Source: JBPRGG01 sp051418075 (GTDB lineage Bacteria > Bacteroidota > Bacteroidia > Cytophagales > Cyclobacteriaceae). From it: a stretch of 64,000 bases of DNA. This document shows, piece by piece, positions 54,118 through 61,793 of the stretch. The number at the start of each line of letters is the position of its first letter. The stretch's first letter is position 1. A program made the translations under genes and the position numbers. The notes beneath the pieces were generated by a model, which was not told the origin of the DNA, ran no database searches, and saw only the letters and a list, made by a program, of their open reading frames with translations. The DNA lies in assembly GCA_051418075.1 (NCBI GenBank), contig JBPRGG010000111.1:13489-77488 (forward strand), in the 5' to 3' direction.

Positions 54118-54187
54118 TGTGGTATCTTCGATACCAGTTGCCCATGCCGGGCACACACATAATGTATATTTCATGCCTGGTATTTGC
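53955..54187. repeat. Composite palindromic repeat element (REP/BIME-like)
   Basis: Within about 230 bp there are five inverted repeats: TCCGCCAGCTGGCGGA (53955-53970, perfect palindrome), AAAACTTCC-ACC-GGAAGTTTT (54005-54025), ACAGGC/GCCTGT (54070-54092), GTATC-TTC-GATAC (54122-54134) and ATACCAG/CTGGTAT (54131-54182). No transposase is encoded, so if mobile it would depend on another element. It interrupts the ORF that starts at 53764. Confidence 0.6.
54100..54142 (+). repeat. Copy 1 of a 43-bp dispersed repeat
   Basis: Begins TTGCACCCTCTGAAATAAT and ends CAGTTGCC. A second copy at 61634-61676 matches at 36 of 43 positions with no gaps, the first 19 bases and last 8 being identical. It lies inside the palindromic element. 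Confidence 0.8.
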
Positions 54188-54436
54188 TTTGAGGCGGTTT
54201 TGCTTTTGTAAAGTTTTGTCGGATCAGGTAAATTAGTAGATGAAAATACGGCACGAAAATTTACATGGTTCGATACCCCTCATTGCGTAGCTCGCTAAGA
54301 CAATGCTTTGGGATGCTGGAAAATAGATTTTATGTAATGGATAGGCTTCTGCAATCAAGAAATTCAATGCCTGAGAATCAGGCAAAAAACATACGCTAAA
54401 CGGTTATGCGGCATTGAACTACAAGATAAGTAAAAA
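54118..54436. other. Non-coding stretch between repeat element and AraC gene
   Basis: The first 70 bp belong to the palindromic element. The rest has no credible frame. Just before the AraC gene is ACGGTTATGCGGCATTGAAC (54399-54418), resembling boundary sequences that precede single genes in other Bacteroidota accessory regions. Confidence 0.4.
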
Positions 54437-55258
54437 ATGAACTACCAAACATTTCAACCCATTTTTGACTTACAATCAGTGGTAAAATGTTATTGGACTT
54501 TGGAAGTGCCAATTGAAAACAAATATCAAAAACAACGTATTGTTCCAGACGGCTGTATTGAAATGGCATTTATTCTCGGAGACGACATTAAGCGGTTCAC
54601 TTCTGAAACAGATTTTATACTTCAACCCCGTGCCATGGTTCTCGGGCAAACGATTGAGCCGTTCTTCATCCAACCAACAGGATATGTAAATACCTTTGCT
54701 ATTCGATTTTATCCTTATGGATTCGGAAACTTTGTAACTAAGCCAATCAGTCATCTGGCAAACAAGGAAACACCAATTGCAGAACTTTTCGGGCAAAAGG
54801 TAGCTGATGAATTGGAACAAAAAATCATCCAGTCAGCCGACACGCAACAACGAATCGAAATTATCGAAACCTTTCTACTTAATAAACTCAAAGAGAAAAA
54901 CATGATTGACAAAATTGTAGAATCAACCATTAACGCACTTCTCGAAACCAGCGGAAGTTTGTCGATAGTCACAATCCTTAAAGAAAATAAATCAAAACGC
55001 AGACAACTTGAAAGAAAGTTTTTAAAGCAAATCGGTATTAGCCCGAAGCAATTAGCCAAAGTCATCCGATTACAAACCGCTTTAAAATTGTTGATGAATC
55101 AAGAGACGCAAACACTTACCCAAATTGCTTATGAAAGTGAGTATTATGACCAAAATCATTTCATCAAAGACTTTAAGGAATTTACAGGTACTACGCCAAA
55201 AGCCTTTTTTGCCGATAACCAATTAGCACTTTCTTCACTTTTTTACTCTAAAGACTAA
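54437..55258 (+). CDS. AraC-family regulator with DUF6597-type N-terminal domain
   Basis: A 273-residue regulator. The N-terminal domain (MNYQTFQPIFDLQSVVKCYWTLE, IVPDGCIEMAFILGD, FAIRFYPYGFGNFV) is the uncharacterised sensor found in many Bacteroidota AraC proteins. The C-terminal helix-turn-helix (about 190-260) has SKRRQLERKFLKQIGISPKQLAKVIRLQ and AYESEYYDQNHFIKDFKEFTGTTPKAF. It is alone between degraded genes, and base composition is AT-richer than the flanking core. Likely acquired; target unknown. Confidence 0.88.
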   Translation: MNYQTFQPIFDLQSVVKCYWTLEVPIENKYQKQRIVPDGCIEMAFILGDDIKRFTSETDFILQPRAMVLGQTIEPFFIQPTGYVNTFAIRFYPYGFGNFVTKPISHLANKETPIAELFGQKVADELEQKIIQSADTQQRIEIIETFLLNKLKEKNMIDKIVESTINALLETSGSLSIVTILKENKSKRRQLERKFLKQIGISPKQLAKVIRLQTALKLLMNQETQTLTQIAYESEYYDQNHFIKDFKEFTGTTPKAFFADNQLALSSLFYSKD

Positions 55259-55494
55259 AGTGTTGCATTTTTACTATTTCAATCATTAAAGGTCGGATAA
55301 TTTTACCACTGAAACATCAATATATTGTAAATGAGCATAATAGTTTGTGGAATCAATAATAGTTTAGTTAAGGATTTTTTTCTGCTAGCTTTTTTCGGTA
55401 AATTAATAGACTTACTTGCTGTAATGACCTAAGGACGATTTATTAAGTAATCGGCATTTATACGTATATTAGTATAAGCTGATGCTAAAAAAAG

Positions 55495-55951
55495 ATGAAA
55501 TTCAAAAGCAAATAGGATAAATTTTTAAGACGATTTGTATTTGGAGCAAATGGTATGTTGATTGGATTTGCTAATTTAATACTATTATATTGGCCAATTG
55601 AAATTCTAAAAACAGGAGTATCAGTTTTAATTATAGGAATTGTCGTATTCTGAATTTGGACTTTTTTTGGATACTGAATATGAATTGACTGATTCTTATT
55701 TCAGTTATCGAAGTGGCCCAATAAAGAAGAAAATTGGGATAGATCGAAAAAATGAGATTATAAAAGATAGAACTATTTGGATTGAAAATTGGCCATCAAC
55801 TTCCAGAAAGGGGCTAATAATCAAAAATGACAAATATAATTTGATTAATATTAGTCCTGTTACTAACGAAAACTTTATCACCAAGGTATTGGAAATCAAT
55901 AAAAGTATAAAAATCACAAAGCAATGTCAGCCTACAACACAATGGCTATAA
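55495..55951 (+). pseudogene. Broken bacterial PH-domain membrane protein
   Basis: From ATG 55495 the frame reads MKFKSK, an in-frame TAG, then DKFLRRFVFGANGMLIGF and a membrane segment (NLILLYWPIEIL, SVLIIGIVVF), and breaks. After a frameshift near 55650 it continues as LDTEYELTDSYFSYRSGPIK, KGLIIKNDKYNLINISP and FITKVLEINKSIKI, which match the short bacterial PH-domain (bPH_6-like) pattern. One stop and one shift suggest a recently inactivated gene. The downstream TGGCTA/TAGCCA dyad (55943-55961) overlaps its end. Confidence 0.65.
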
Positions 55952-56073
55952 AAATTAGCCAGTATCACTGCATTTAGATAGGGAATTAGGTCTGATTTAT
56001 AATCTTTCAAGAAGCTATGCAACCCATTGGTGGCAACTATTACACCATTACATATTAACGCTAAAATTGAATT

Positions 56074-57609
56074 ATGAATCTACGAATAATCACAATCTTG
56101 GTATTCTTGAATATCCACCTAGCTCACGGACAGACTTCTTTAAAAGATATCGCTTTAATCAACGGCCAACAAAATGTTGGATTTGACCATTATATCACTT
56201 CCGACCATACAAGAACTTATAAACGAATATATGACTGGAATAATCGTAGTATTCCAAGGCCCATTCCTGTTAGCATTTGGTATCCAGGCAATAAAGTGCC
56301 TAATGACATCAACCCAATGCTGGTTTTGGACTATATGGAGATCCTAAAAGAAGAAGAGGAATGGGAATATCTGCCAAATGAACAAATTCTGAATTGGTTC
56401 TACTATCCTAATACTGGTAACAATCAAAACCATCTCAAAGAGCAAGCTAAAGCCTTTTTCGGAATCGAGCCAATGAATGGTAAATTCCCGGTAGTAGTCT
56501 ATGCACCAAGTTATCAGGCATCCTCGATTGAAAATTTTGCACTTTGTGAATTTTTGGCAAGCCATGGCTATATTATTATCTCTAGTCCAAGCAGGGGAAC
56601 TGAAAATCGATTTCTTGAAGGTGGGACAGAAAAAGATATGGAAACGCAGGCACGGGATATTGAATTTTTGATCAAAGAAGCAACCAAAATTCCAAATGCA
56701 GATCCTCACCGAATTGCAACAATGGGTTTTAGTTTTGGTGGTTTGTCAAACGTTCTATCTCAAATGCGAAACGAAAATATTGAAGCTATTGTAAGCCTTG
56801 ACGGCAGTATTAAATATCAATTTGAAACATTGAAAAAATCACCATTTTTCAACATCAATAAGGTAGATGTTCCCTTTATTCATATGGCACAAAAAGACAT
56901 CCCAATGCAAGTTTTAAAAGAAGATAATATTGACTCAACATTAAATCACAAATTTGAATTCTACCACAGCATTACAACCAATGCATACCAACTAAAATTT
57001 CACAACCTTACACATTCCTATTTCAGTACATTGGGGGTTCTATTTCAACAAAGGGACAAGAGACAAGACAAGAGTGATTGGGAAATAATGGAATCATACA
57101 GATTGGTTTCAGATTATACCTTGAATTTTTTAGATGCCTTTCTTAAATATGATGCAGAAGCTCAAAAGTTTATAAACAGCAAACCATCTAATAATGGAAT
57201 AAAAAGTGGGTTAATAACCCAACAAACCAAACAGCCACAGAAAAAAATATTCACTTTTCAAGACTTTAATGAATTGGCTTTAAAACAGAATTACAAGAAT
57301 CTAAATGAATTGTACAACTCGTTACGAGAAGAAAGTCCCTCAATTAAATTGCCAGAAGGAAACCTCAATAATCTCGGATTGCAACTTGTTTTCAATCCCA
57401 AGACTTCTGCACAAGGTATAAATGTATTTTTGCTTGCTATAAGCATTTATCCAAATTCGGCCAATCTTTTTGACAGTTTGGCTGAAGCATATTTGTATGT
57501 TGGACAAAATGAAAAGGCGAAGGCAAATTTTGAGAAGTCTCTGGAATTAAATCCACAAAACCAAAATGCGATTAACCGATTGAAACAATTACGGAAAGCC
57601 CGCCACTAA
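56074..57609 (+). CDS. Exported alpha/beta hydrolase with C-terminal TPR
   Basis: A 511-residue protein with a signal peptide (hydrophobic 4-17, cleavage after AHG). The central domain (about 35-355) has PVVVYAPSYQASSIEN, the nucleophile motif GFSFGG near residue 221 (MGFSFGGLSN) and a late histidine (NLTHSYF), as in platelet-activating-factor acetylhydrolase or dienelactone-hydrolase relatives. The last 70 residues form two TPR-like helices (INVFLLAISIYPNSANLFDSLAEAYLYVGQNEKAKANFEKSLELNP). Such fusion of esterase and TPR suggests protein-partner binding in the periplasm. The gene is AT-rich compared with the flanks and sits at the end of the accessory zone. Confidence 0.82.
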   Translation: MNLRIITILVFLNIHLAHGQTSLKDIALINGQQNVGFDHYITSDHTRTYKRIYDWNNRSIPRPIPVSIWYPGNKVPNDINPMLVLDYMEILKEEEEWEYLPNEQILNWFYYPNTGNNQNHLKEQAKAFFGIEPMNGKFPVVVYAPSYQASSIENFALCEFLASHGYIIISSPSRGTENRFLEGGTEKDMETQARDIEFLIKEATKIPNADPHRIATMGFSFGGLSNVLSQMRNENIEAIVSLDGSIKYQFETLKKSPFFNINKVDVPFIHMAQKDIPMQVLKEDNIDSTLNHKFEFYHSITTNAYQLKFHNLTHSYFSTLGVLFQQRDKRQDKSDWEIMESYRLVSDYTLNFLDAFLKYDAEAQKFINSKPSNNGIKSGLITQQTKQPQKKIFTFQDFNELALKQNYKNLNELYNSLREESPSIKLPEGNLNNLGLQLVFNPKTSAQGINVFLLAISIYPNSANLFDSLAEAYLYVGQNEKAKANFEKSLELNPQNQNAINRLKQLRKARH

Positions 57610-57664
57610 TCGAATAGAAAAGTCCGATAGGCCGGGGACTACTATAACATTTGACCTGCTTCAT

Positions 57665-58804
57665 TTACAAATCCACATCCTTCCCCAGCAAAATATCCAG
57701 CAAAGTTTGATCCACTTCCCCCTCCATATTCCTTATCCCGAAATTATCACTCTTATAGTTCCAGTTAGCATAAGCTACATCATGTTGATCAAACAGCTGC
57801 ACCATGTCCCGGTACCAACGCAACCGATCTTTGCGGGGAGCGGATTCTACTACTCCGAACTCTCCACAGTATAAAGGCAAACCTGTATTTCCGGCTTTAT
57901 TAAGGGGTTGGGAAAACATATTTTCCAGGGTGTCCTTATTATAAACCTTCACATTGTATGCTATCTTTTGTTTTATTTCCGGTTCCAGGTCTTCCATTAC
58001 ATCTTCCGGTACAATCATTCCGGGATATTGCACCGGACCATCATAATCCTTAATATTGGTCCAGGATGCCTGGTAATGGGTTAATAAAAATGGCTCATAA
58101 AAGTGAAAGCTGAGCAGGATATGCTGGTCATTTTCCGGCAGTTTCAACTCATTAAATGTATTGACTGATTGCCAGCGATTGGATCCGATCACTATGATTC
58201 GTTCCGGGTCCAGCTTCCTTAATTCAGCAGAGGCTTGGGCAACCAAATCATTCCATAATTCCGGATCATCTGCTACCGGTTCATTCATTAATTCATAAGC
58301 CACCATACCTTCCGGATATTTCTTCAGGGCTGCTGAAAGATCCCGCCATAATTGGTAAAACTTTTCCTGAGCGGCAGGATCAGTCCATAAAGGCTTTTCT
58401 GCCTCATTGAAATGGTGCGATCGTAATATATGCAGATCTACAATAGCTCTTAAACCATGTCGCTGGCACCAGGTCAGTGCACTATCCAGTAAAGAGAAAG
58501 CTTCCTGTTCCCGATTCCCGGCTTCATCCCACATTTGTTCTTCATCAATCGGTATCCGAAGGTGGTCAAAACCAGCATCTGCCAGGAAAATCACATCTTC
58601 TTCCCCAAAAAAAGACTTTCTGGCTGCTCCCCGACGATCCGACTGACTCAGCCAATGAGCAATATTGGTGCCTCGCCGGATAGTAAACGCTTCGAACTGA
58701 TTGTTTTCGTTTTGATCCTGGCCCTGTTCAGATGATGAACCAGCACACCCTCCCAAAGTCATTAAAACGGTTATTCCTAAACATATCAATATTAATTTTT
58801 TCAT
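57665..58804 (-). CDS. GH5-family glycoside hydrolase, lipoprotein
   Basis: A 379-residue lipoprotein (lipobox LGGC, Cys20) with a GH5/cellulase-type (beta/alpha)8 barrel. The acid/base is E175 in ELMNEP and the nucleophile is E315 in CGEFG; HFYEPF supplies the conserved His/Tyr and HLRIPI an early arginine. Mature protein begins AGSSSEQGQDQ, so it is probably carried to the outer membrane. GH5 members cut beta-linked glucans, mannans or related polymers. It diverges from the M28 peptidase gene and no SusCD pair is nearby, so it is an isolated hydrolase. Confidence 0.92.
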   Translation of the reverse strand: MKKLILICLGITVLMTLGGCAGSSSEQGQDQNENNQFEAFTIRRGTNIAHWLSQSDRRGAARKSFFGEEDVIFLADAGFDHLRIPIDEEQMWDEAGNREQEAFSLLDSALTWCQRHGLRAIVDLHILRSHHFNEAEKPLWTDPAAQEKFYQLWRDLSAALKKYPEGMVAYELMNEPVADDPELWNDLVAQASAELRKLDPERIIVIGSNRWQSVNTFNELKLPENDQHILLSFHFYEPFLLTHYQASWTNIKDYDGPVQYPGMIVPEDVMEDLEPEIKQKIAYNVKVYNKDTLENMFSQPLNKAGNTGLPLYCGEFGVVESAPRKDRLRWYRDMVQLFDQHDVAYANWNYKSDNFGIRNMEGEVDQTLLDILLGKDVDL

Positions 58805-58889
58805 AGCGTTAAACTTTCAGGTAAATTTTTATAACTTTTGGATTCATGATTAAATGAATAGCCTAATTTAAAGATTTGATGGCAAATAG

Positions 58890-60191
58890 ATGAAGTTTTT
58901 AAAACATATCTTTCTAATCCTGATTTTGGGCGGATTCCAGGAGTATGGCCGGAGCCAGAACATGGATTATGTCCAGCAGGTTATTGATACATTAACTGCT
59001 CCTGGCATGCATGGCAGAGGGTATGTAGCCGGGGGAGAAGAATTGGCAGCTGATTTTATAGCCCAACAATTTCAAGATCTGGATCTTGATCGCATCGGTT
59101 ACGATTATTTTCAGCCATTCTCATTTCCTGTCAACACGTTTCCGGCTGAATTGAGGCTTAAAGTGAATCAAAAAATGCTGGTTCCCGGACAGGATTATCA
59201 TGTATTACCTTGCAGTCCTTCTTTTAGCAAGCCGGTGCTATCGGCAAAATATCTGAAACCCGAATCATTTTTAAAGCCCGGCAAATTTCAAAAAAAGCTA
59301 AAAAAATTGGATGATGATATAATTGTACTGGATGAGTCAGCCTTTAAAGATGATCAAAAACTTTGGTCTGCCATTAATGAATTAAAATATCAGGATCAAA
59401 ATATCAATGCAATCATCATTTTAACTTCAAAAAAACTCACCTGGTATCTTTCCCGGGAGGTTTGCCAGGTTCCTGTAATCAGGGTAGCTAAACAGGCGGT
59501 TACCGAAAAAATAAAGAAAATAGAATTGACTATAGCCAACCAGTTTCATCCTCAATACTATAGCCAGAATGTAATAGGTCTGATCAAAGGTCAGAAGTAC
59601 CCGGATTCATTACTGGTATTTACGGCCCACTATGATCATCTGGGGCGTATGGGCAGGGATACTTACTTCCCCGGAGCCAATGACAATGCCAGCGGAACAG
59701 CTATGTTGCTGGCTCTGGCCAGGCACTATGCCGAGCAGTATCAAAAACCTGATTACACCCTGGTGTTTATGGCTATGGGAGCAGAAGAGGCAGGATTAAT
59801 AGGTTCACAATATTTTGTAGCTAATCCATTATTTCCCCTGGACAGGATTAACTTTCTGATTAACCTGGACCTGGCCGGAACAGGGGATGAAGGCATCACT
59901 GTGGTGAATGGTAGTATTTACCAGGAAGCATTCAGCTTGCTTTCCCAATTAAATGAAAAACATCAGCTATTACCCCTGGTAAAATCAAGAAGTGAAGCTT
60001 GCAATAGCGATCATTGTCCCTTTTATCAACAGCAGGTTCCTTCATTTTTTATTTATACCCTGGGAGGCATTCAGGCATATCATGATATTTATGATCAGGC
60101 TGAAACATTACCACTGACAGCGTTCAGGAATTACTTTCAGTTGTTGGTTTATTTTACTGAAGCCCTGATGGAAAGAAGGCCAGTCAATTAA
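58890..60191 (+). CDS. Exported M28-family zinc aminopeptidase
   Basis: A 433-residue metallopeptidase with a signal peptide (hydrophobic 5-16). The dizinc ligands are visible in order: H in AHYDHLG (about 246), D in GANDNASG (about 265), E in GAEEAGL, D in NLDLAGT and H in NSDHCPF (about 374). A PA-like insert occupies roughly 95-215. Members release N-terminal residues from peptides in the periplasm or outside. The promoter gap is shared with the divergent GH5 gene. Confidence 0.93.
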   Translation: MKFLKHIFLILILGGFQEYGRSQNMDYVQQVIDTLTAPGMHGRGYVAGGEELAADFIAQQFQDLDLDRIGYDYFQPFSFPVNTFPAELRLKVNQKMLVPGQDYHVLPCSPSFSKPVLSAKYLKPESFLKPGKFQKKLKKLDDDIIVLDESAFKDDQKLWSAINELKYQDQNINAIIILTSKKLTWYLSREVCQVPVIRVAKQAVTEKIKKIELTIANQFHPQYYSQNVIGLIKGQKYPDSLLVFTAHYDHLGRMGRDTYFPGANDNASGTAMLLALARHYAEQYQKPDYTLVFMAMGAEEAGLIGSQYFVANPLFPLDRINFLINLDLAGTGDEGITVVNGSIYQEAFSLLSQLNEKHQLLPLVKSRSEACNSDHCPFYQQQVPSFFIYTLGGIQAYHDIYDQAETLPLTAFRNYFQLLVYFTEALMERRPVN

Positions 60192-60202
60192 TCCAAAATG
60201 CA

Positions 60203-61384
60203 CTATTCTAGATTGAACCTCAGCTTAGGTTGTAGTTTAGGATTAGTGGATTCATGACTGTAAAAACTGGCATTTACCACTCCTAAGGGTTTAATGGCCA
60301 AGCCTAAAGATTGGTTCTGAAACAATCTTTGCATTACCGGTTCAGAAATTGTGATGATGGTTTTGCCAAAATGATTTTCATTAACCGGCACATCAACGAT
60401 CATTTGCTGGTTAATGGCTTCATTCAAGGAATAATTCATGATCAGACTGTTTAGGGTTACATCATCCTCCTGCCAGTCAGTCTGCCCTTTTAGAATTTCG
60501 CAAATCCTGATCTTGCCAAACTCTTTATTCAATGGCTCCTCCAGCTTTTCCAATACATAGGTAGACAATTCAAACTGTCCGCTACCACGGACCTGACCTG
60601 GGTTAAATTCAGCCAGATCCCATTTTAAAATAATCCATTGTTCTCCATTTACATTCAGCACCGGCACATTTTCCGGTTTGTTCACCGCCTTCCACTGATT
60701 AAAATTCAAATTAGGGAAATTTAAATTGATCATCCCATCATCAGAAGGAGGTAATTCATGGGAAAAACTTTGCGGATCGGCCAGTGGTGGCCAGTATTCC
60801 AGCGGAATTCCCAGGTCCGGACCTGAACTTCCGGGTTCTACTACAGATACTTTTATATATTGAATATCCAGATGAAAATCCCCTCTGCCCCAGTCCATCA
60901 GGGAAATTTGACCAAATACCTGATCTTCCGGCTGCACCTCAAATGCCTGGGTAGTCATGCTGACTGTGTGCCATGTCAGGTTGTTATCCAGGTCAAATTC
61001 TCGCAAATGGCTATGATGATCCGAAGTACTTTGAGTATGCACATGTAAATTGATCCGCCGGGGAGCATGGCTGGGCCTTACCCTCGCTTCAATTCTTAGT
61101 TCGTATGCAGGCTGGCTTAGCTTATAAACATCGATCTGCCGGGTAACTTCTTTTTTAGCTACAGCCCACCAAATATTGTAAATATCCTGATGTGCATCAA
61201 TATGAAGGCGGGCAAAATCATCCTGCTGTTCCAACGTGGCCTGGGCCTGACCATCTCCGCAAAAAACCTGCCATTCTTTATTAAGCTGGTTTTGATTGGT
61301 TTGCTTGAAATCCTCATTAAACTGAGCAAAACCATGATGAAAGACCATAAGGAAAGTCAGAAGAAATAAAGTTCTGTAAAACAT
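60203..61384 (-). CDS. Exported two-domain beta-sandwich protein (carbohydrate-binding-like)
   Basis: From ATG 61384 a 393-residue protein with a signal peptide (hydrophobic 4-18, cleavage after GFA); the frame opens further to 61450 but adds an unlikely second hydrophobic segment. The N-terminal half (about 20-190) has aromatic beta-strand pattern (YELRIEARVRP, INLHVHTQSTSDHH, QISLMDWGRGDFHLDIQYIKV) like a CBM. The C-terminal half ends with KLQPKLRFNLE and contains ILKWDLAEF and IMNYSLNEAI, similar to DNRLRE/CBM96 modules. No catalytic domain is seen. It likely binds glycans at the cell surface; family assignment is tentative. Confidence 0.7.
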   Translation of the reverse strand: MFYRTLFLLTFLMVFHHGFAQFNEDFKQTNQNQLNKEWQVFCGDGQAQATLEQQDDFARLHIDAHQDIYNIWWAVAKKEVTRQIDVYKLSQPAYELRIEARVRPSHAPRRINLHVHTQSTSDHHSHLREFDLDNNLTWHTVSMTTQAFEVQPEDQVFGQISLMDWGRGDFHLDIQYIKVSVVEPGSSGPDLGIPLEYWPPLADPQSFSHELPPSDDGMINLNFPNLNFNQWKAVNKPENVPVLNVNGEQWIILKWDLAEFNPGQVRGSGQFELSTYVLEKLEEPLNKEFGKIRICEILKGQTDWQEDDVTLNSLIMNYSLNEAINQQMIVDVPVNENHFGKTIITISEPVMQRLFQNQSLGLAIKPLGVVNASFYSHESTNPKLQPKLRFNLE

Positions 61385-61793
61385 CAGAGGTAATAGTAGA
61401 TTTACAATAAATATACAAAATATCCTAACATTTAAATAGTCAGGAAGCAATTACTATATAAGGTTCGAGATTTGAGCGTATGGTTTATATCTGGAAAGTA
61501 TCTATGTTTTTTTTGACATTTATATTCAAACAGACATTGATTCTGGATCAAAAACCATAATAACATTGCTGCTTTCTTCTGGTATCTGCCTTGCAATGAC
61601 CTACTTACAATTGGTTAAAAGCCTTTAGGAAACTTGCACCCTCTGAAATAATATAGTATATTACAAAACAGTTGCCTCTGTCATATCCTCACAGGTATAA
61701 GCTGCACTTCAAAAGCCCGCTATACAACCGCCATAGATGGATTGCCCGAAACAATTAGTATTTTTATTAATCAGGAAACTTAAACCTTAAAAA
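61385..61793. other. Intergenic region holding a dispersed repeat
   Basis: About 400 bp between the secreted binding protein and the large terminal gene. It contains the second copy of the 43-bp repeat (61634-61676). No open frame longer than a few dozen codons looks coding, and no promoter with both boxes was identified. Confidence 0.5.
61634..61676 (+). repeat. Copy 2 of a 43-bp dispersed repeat
   Basis: Ungapped match (36 of 43) to 54100-54142 in the same orientation, starting TTGCACCC and ending CAGTTGCC. The neighbouring palindromes of copy 1 are absent, so only the core is shared. Confidence 0.8.
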
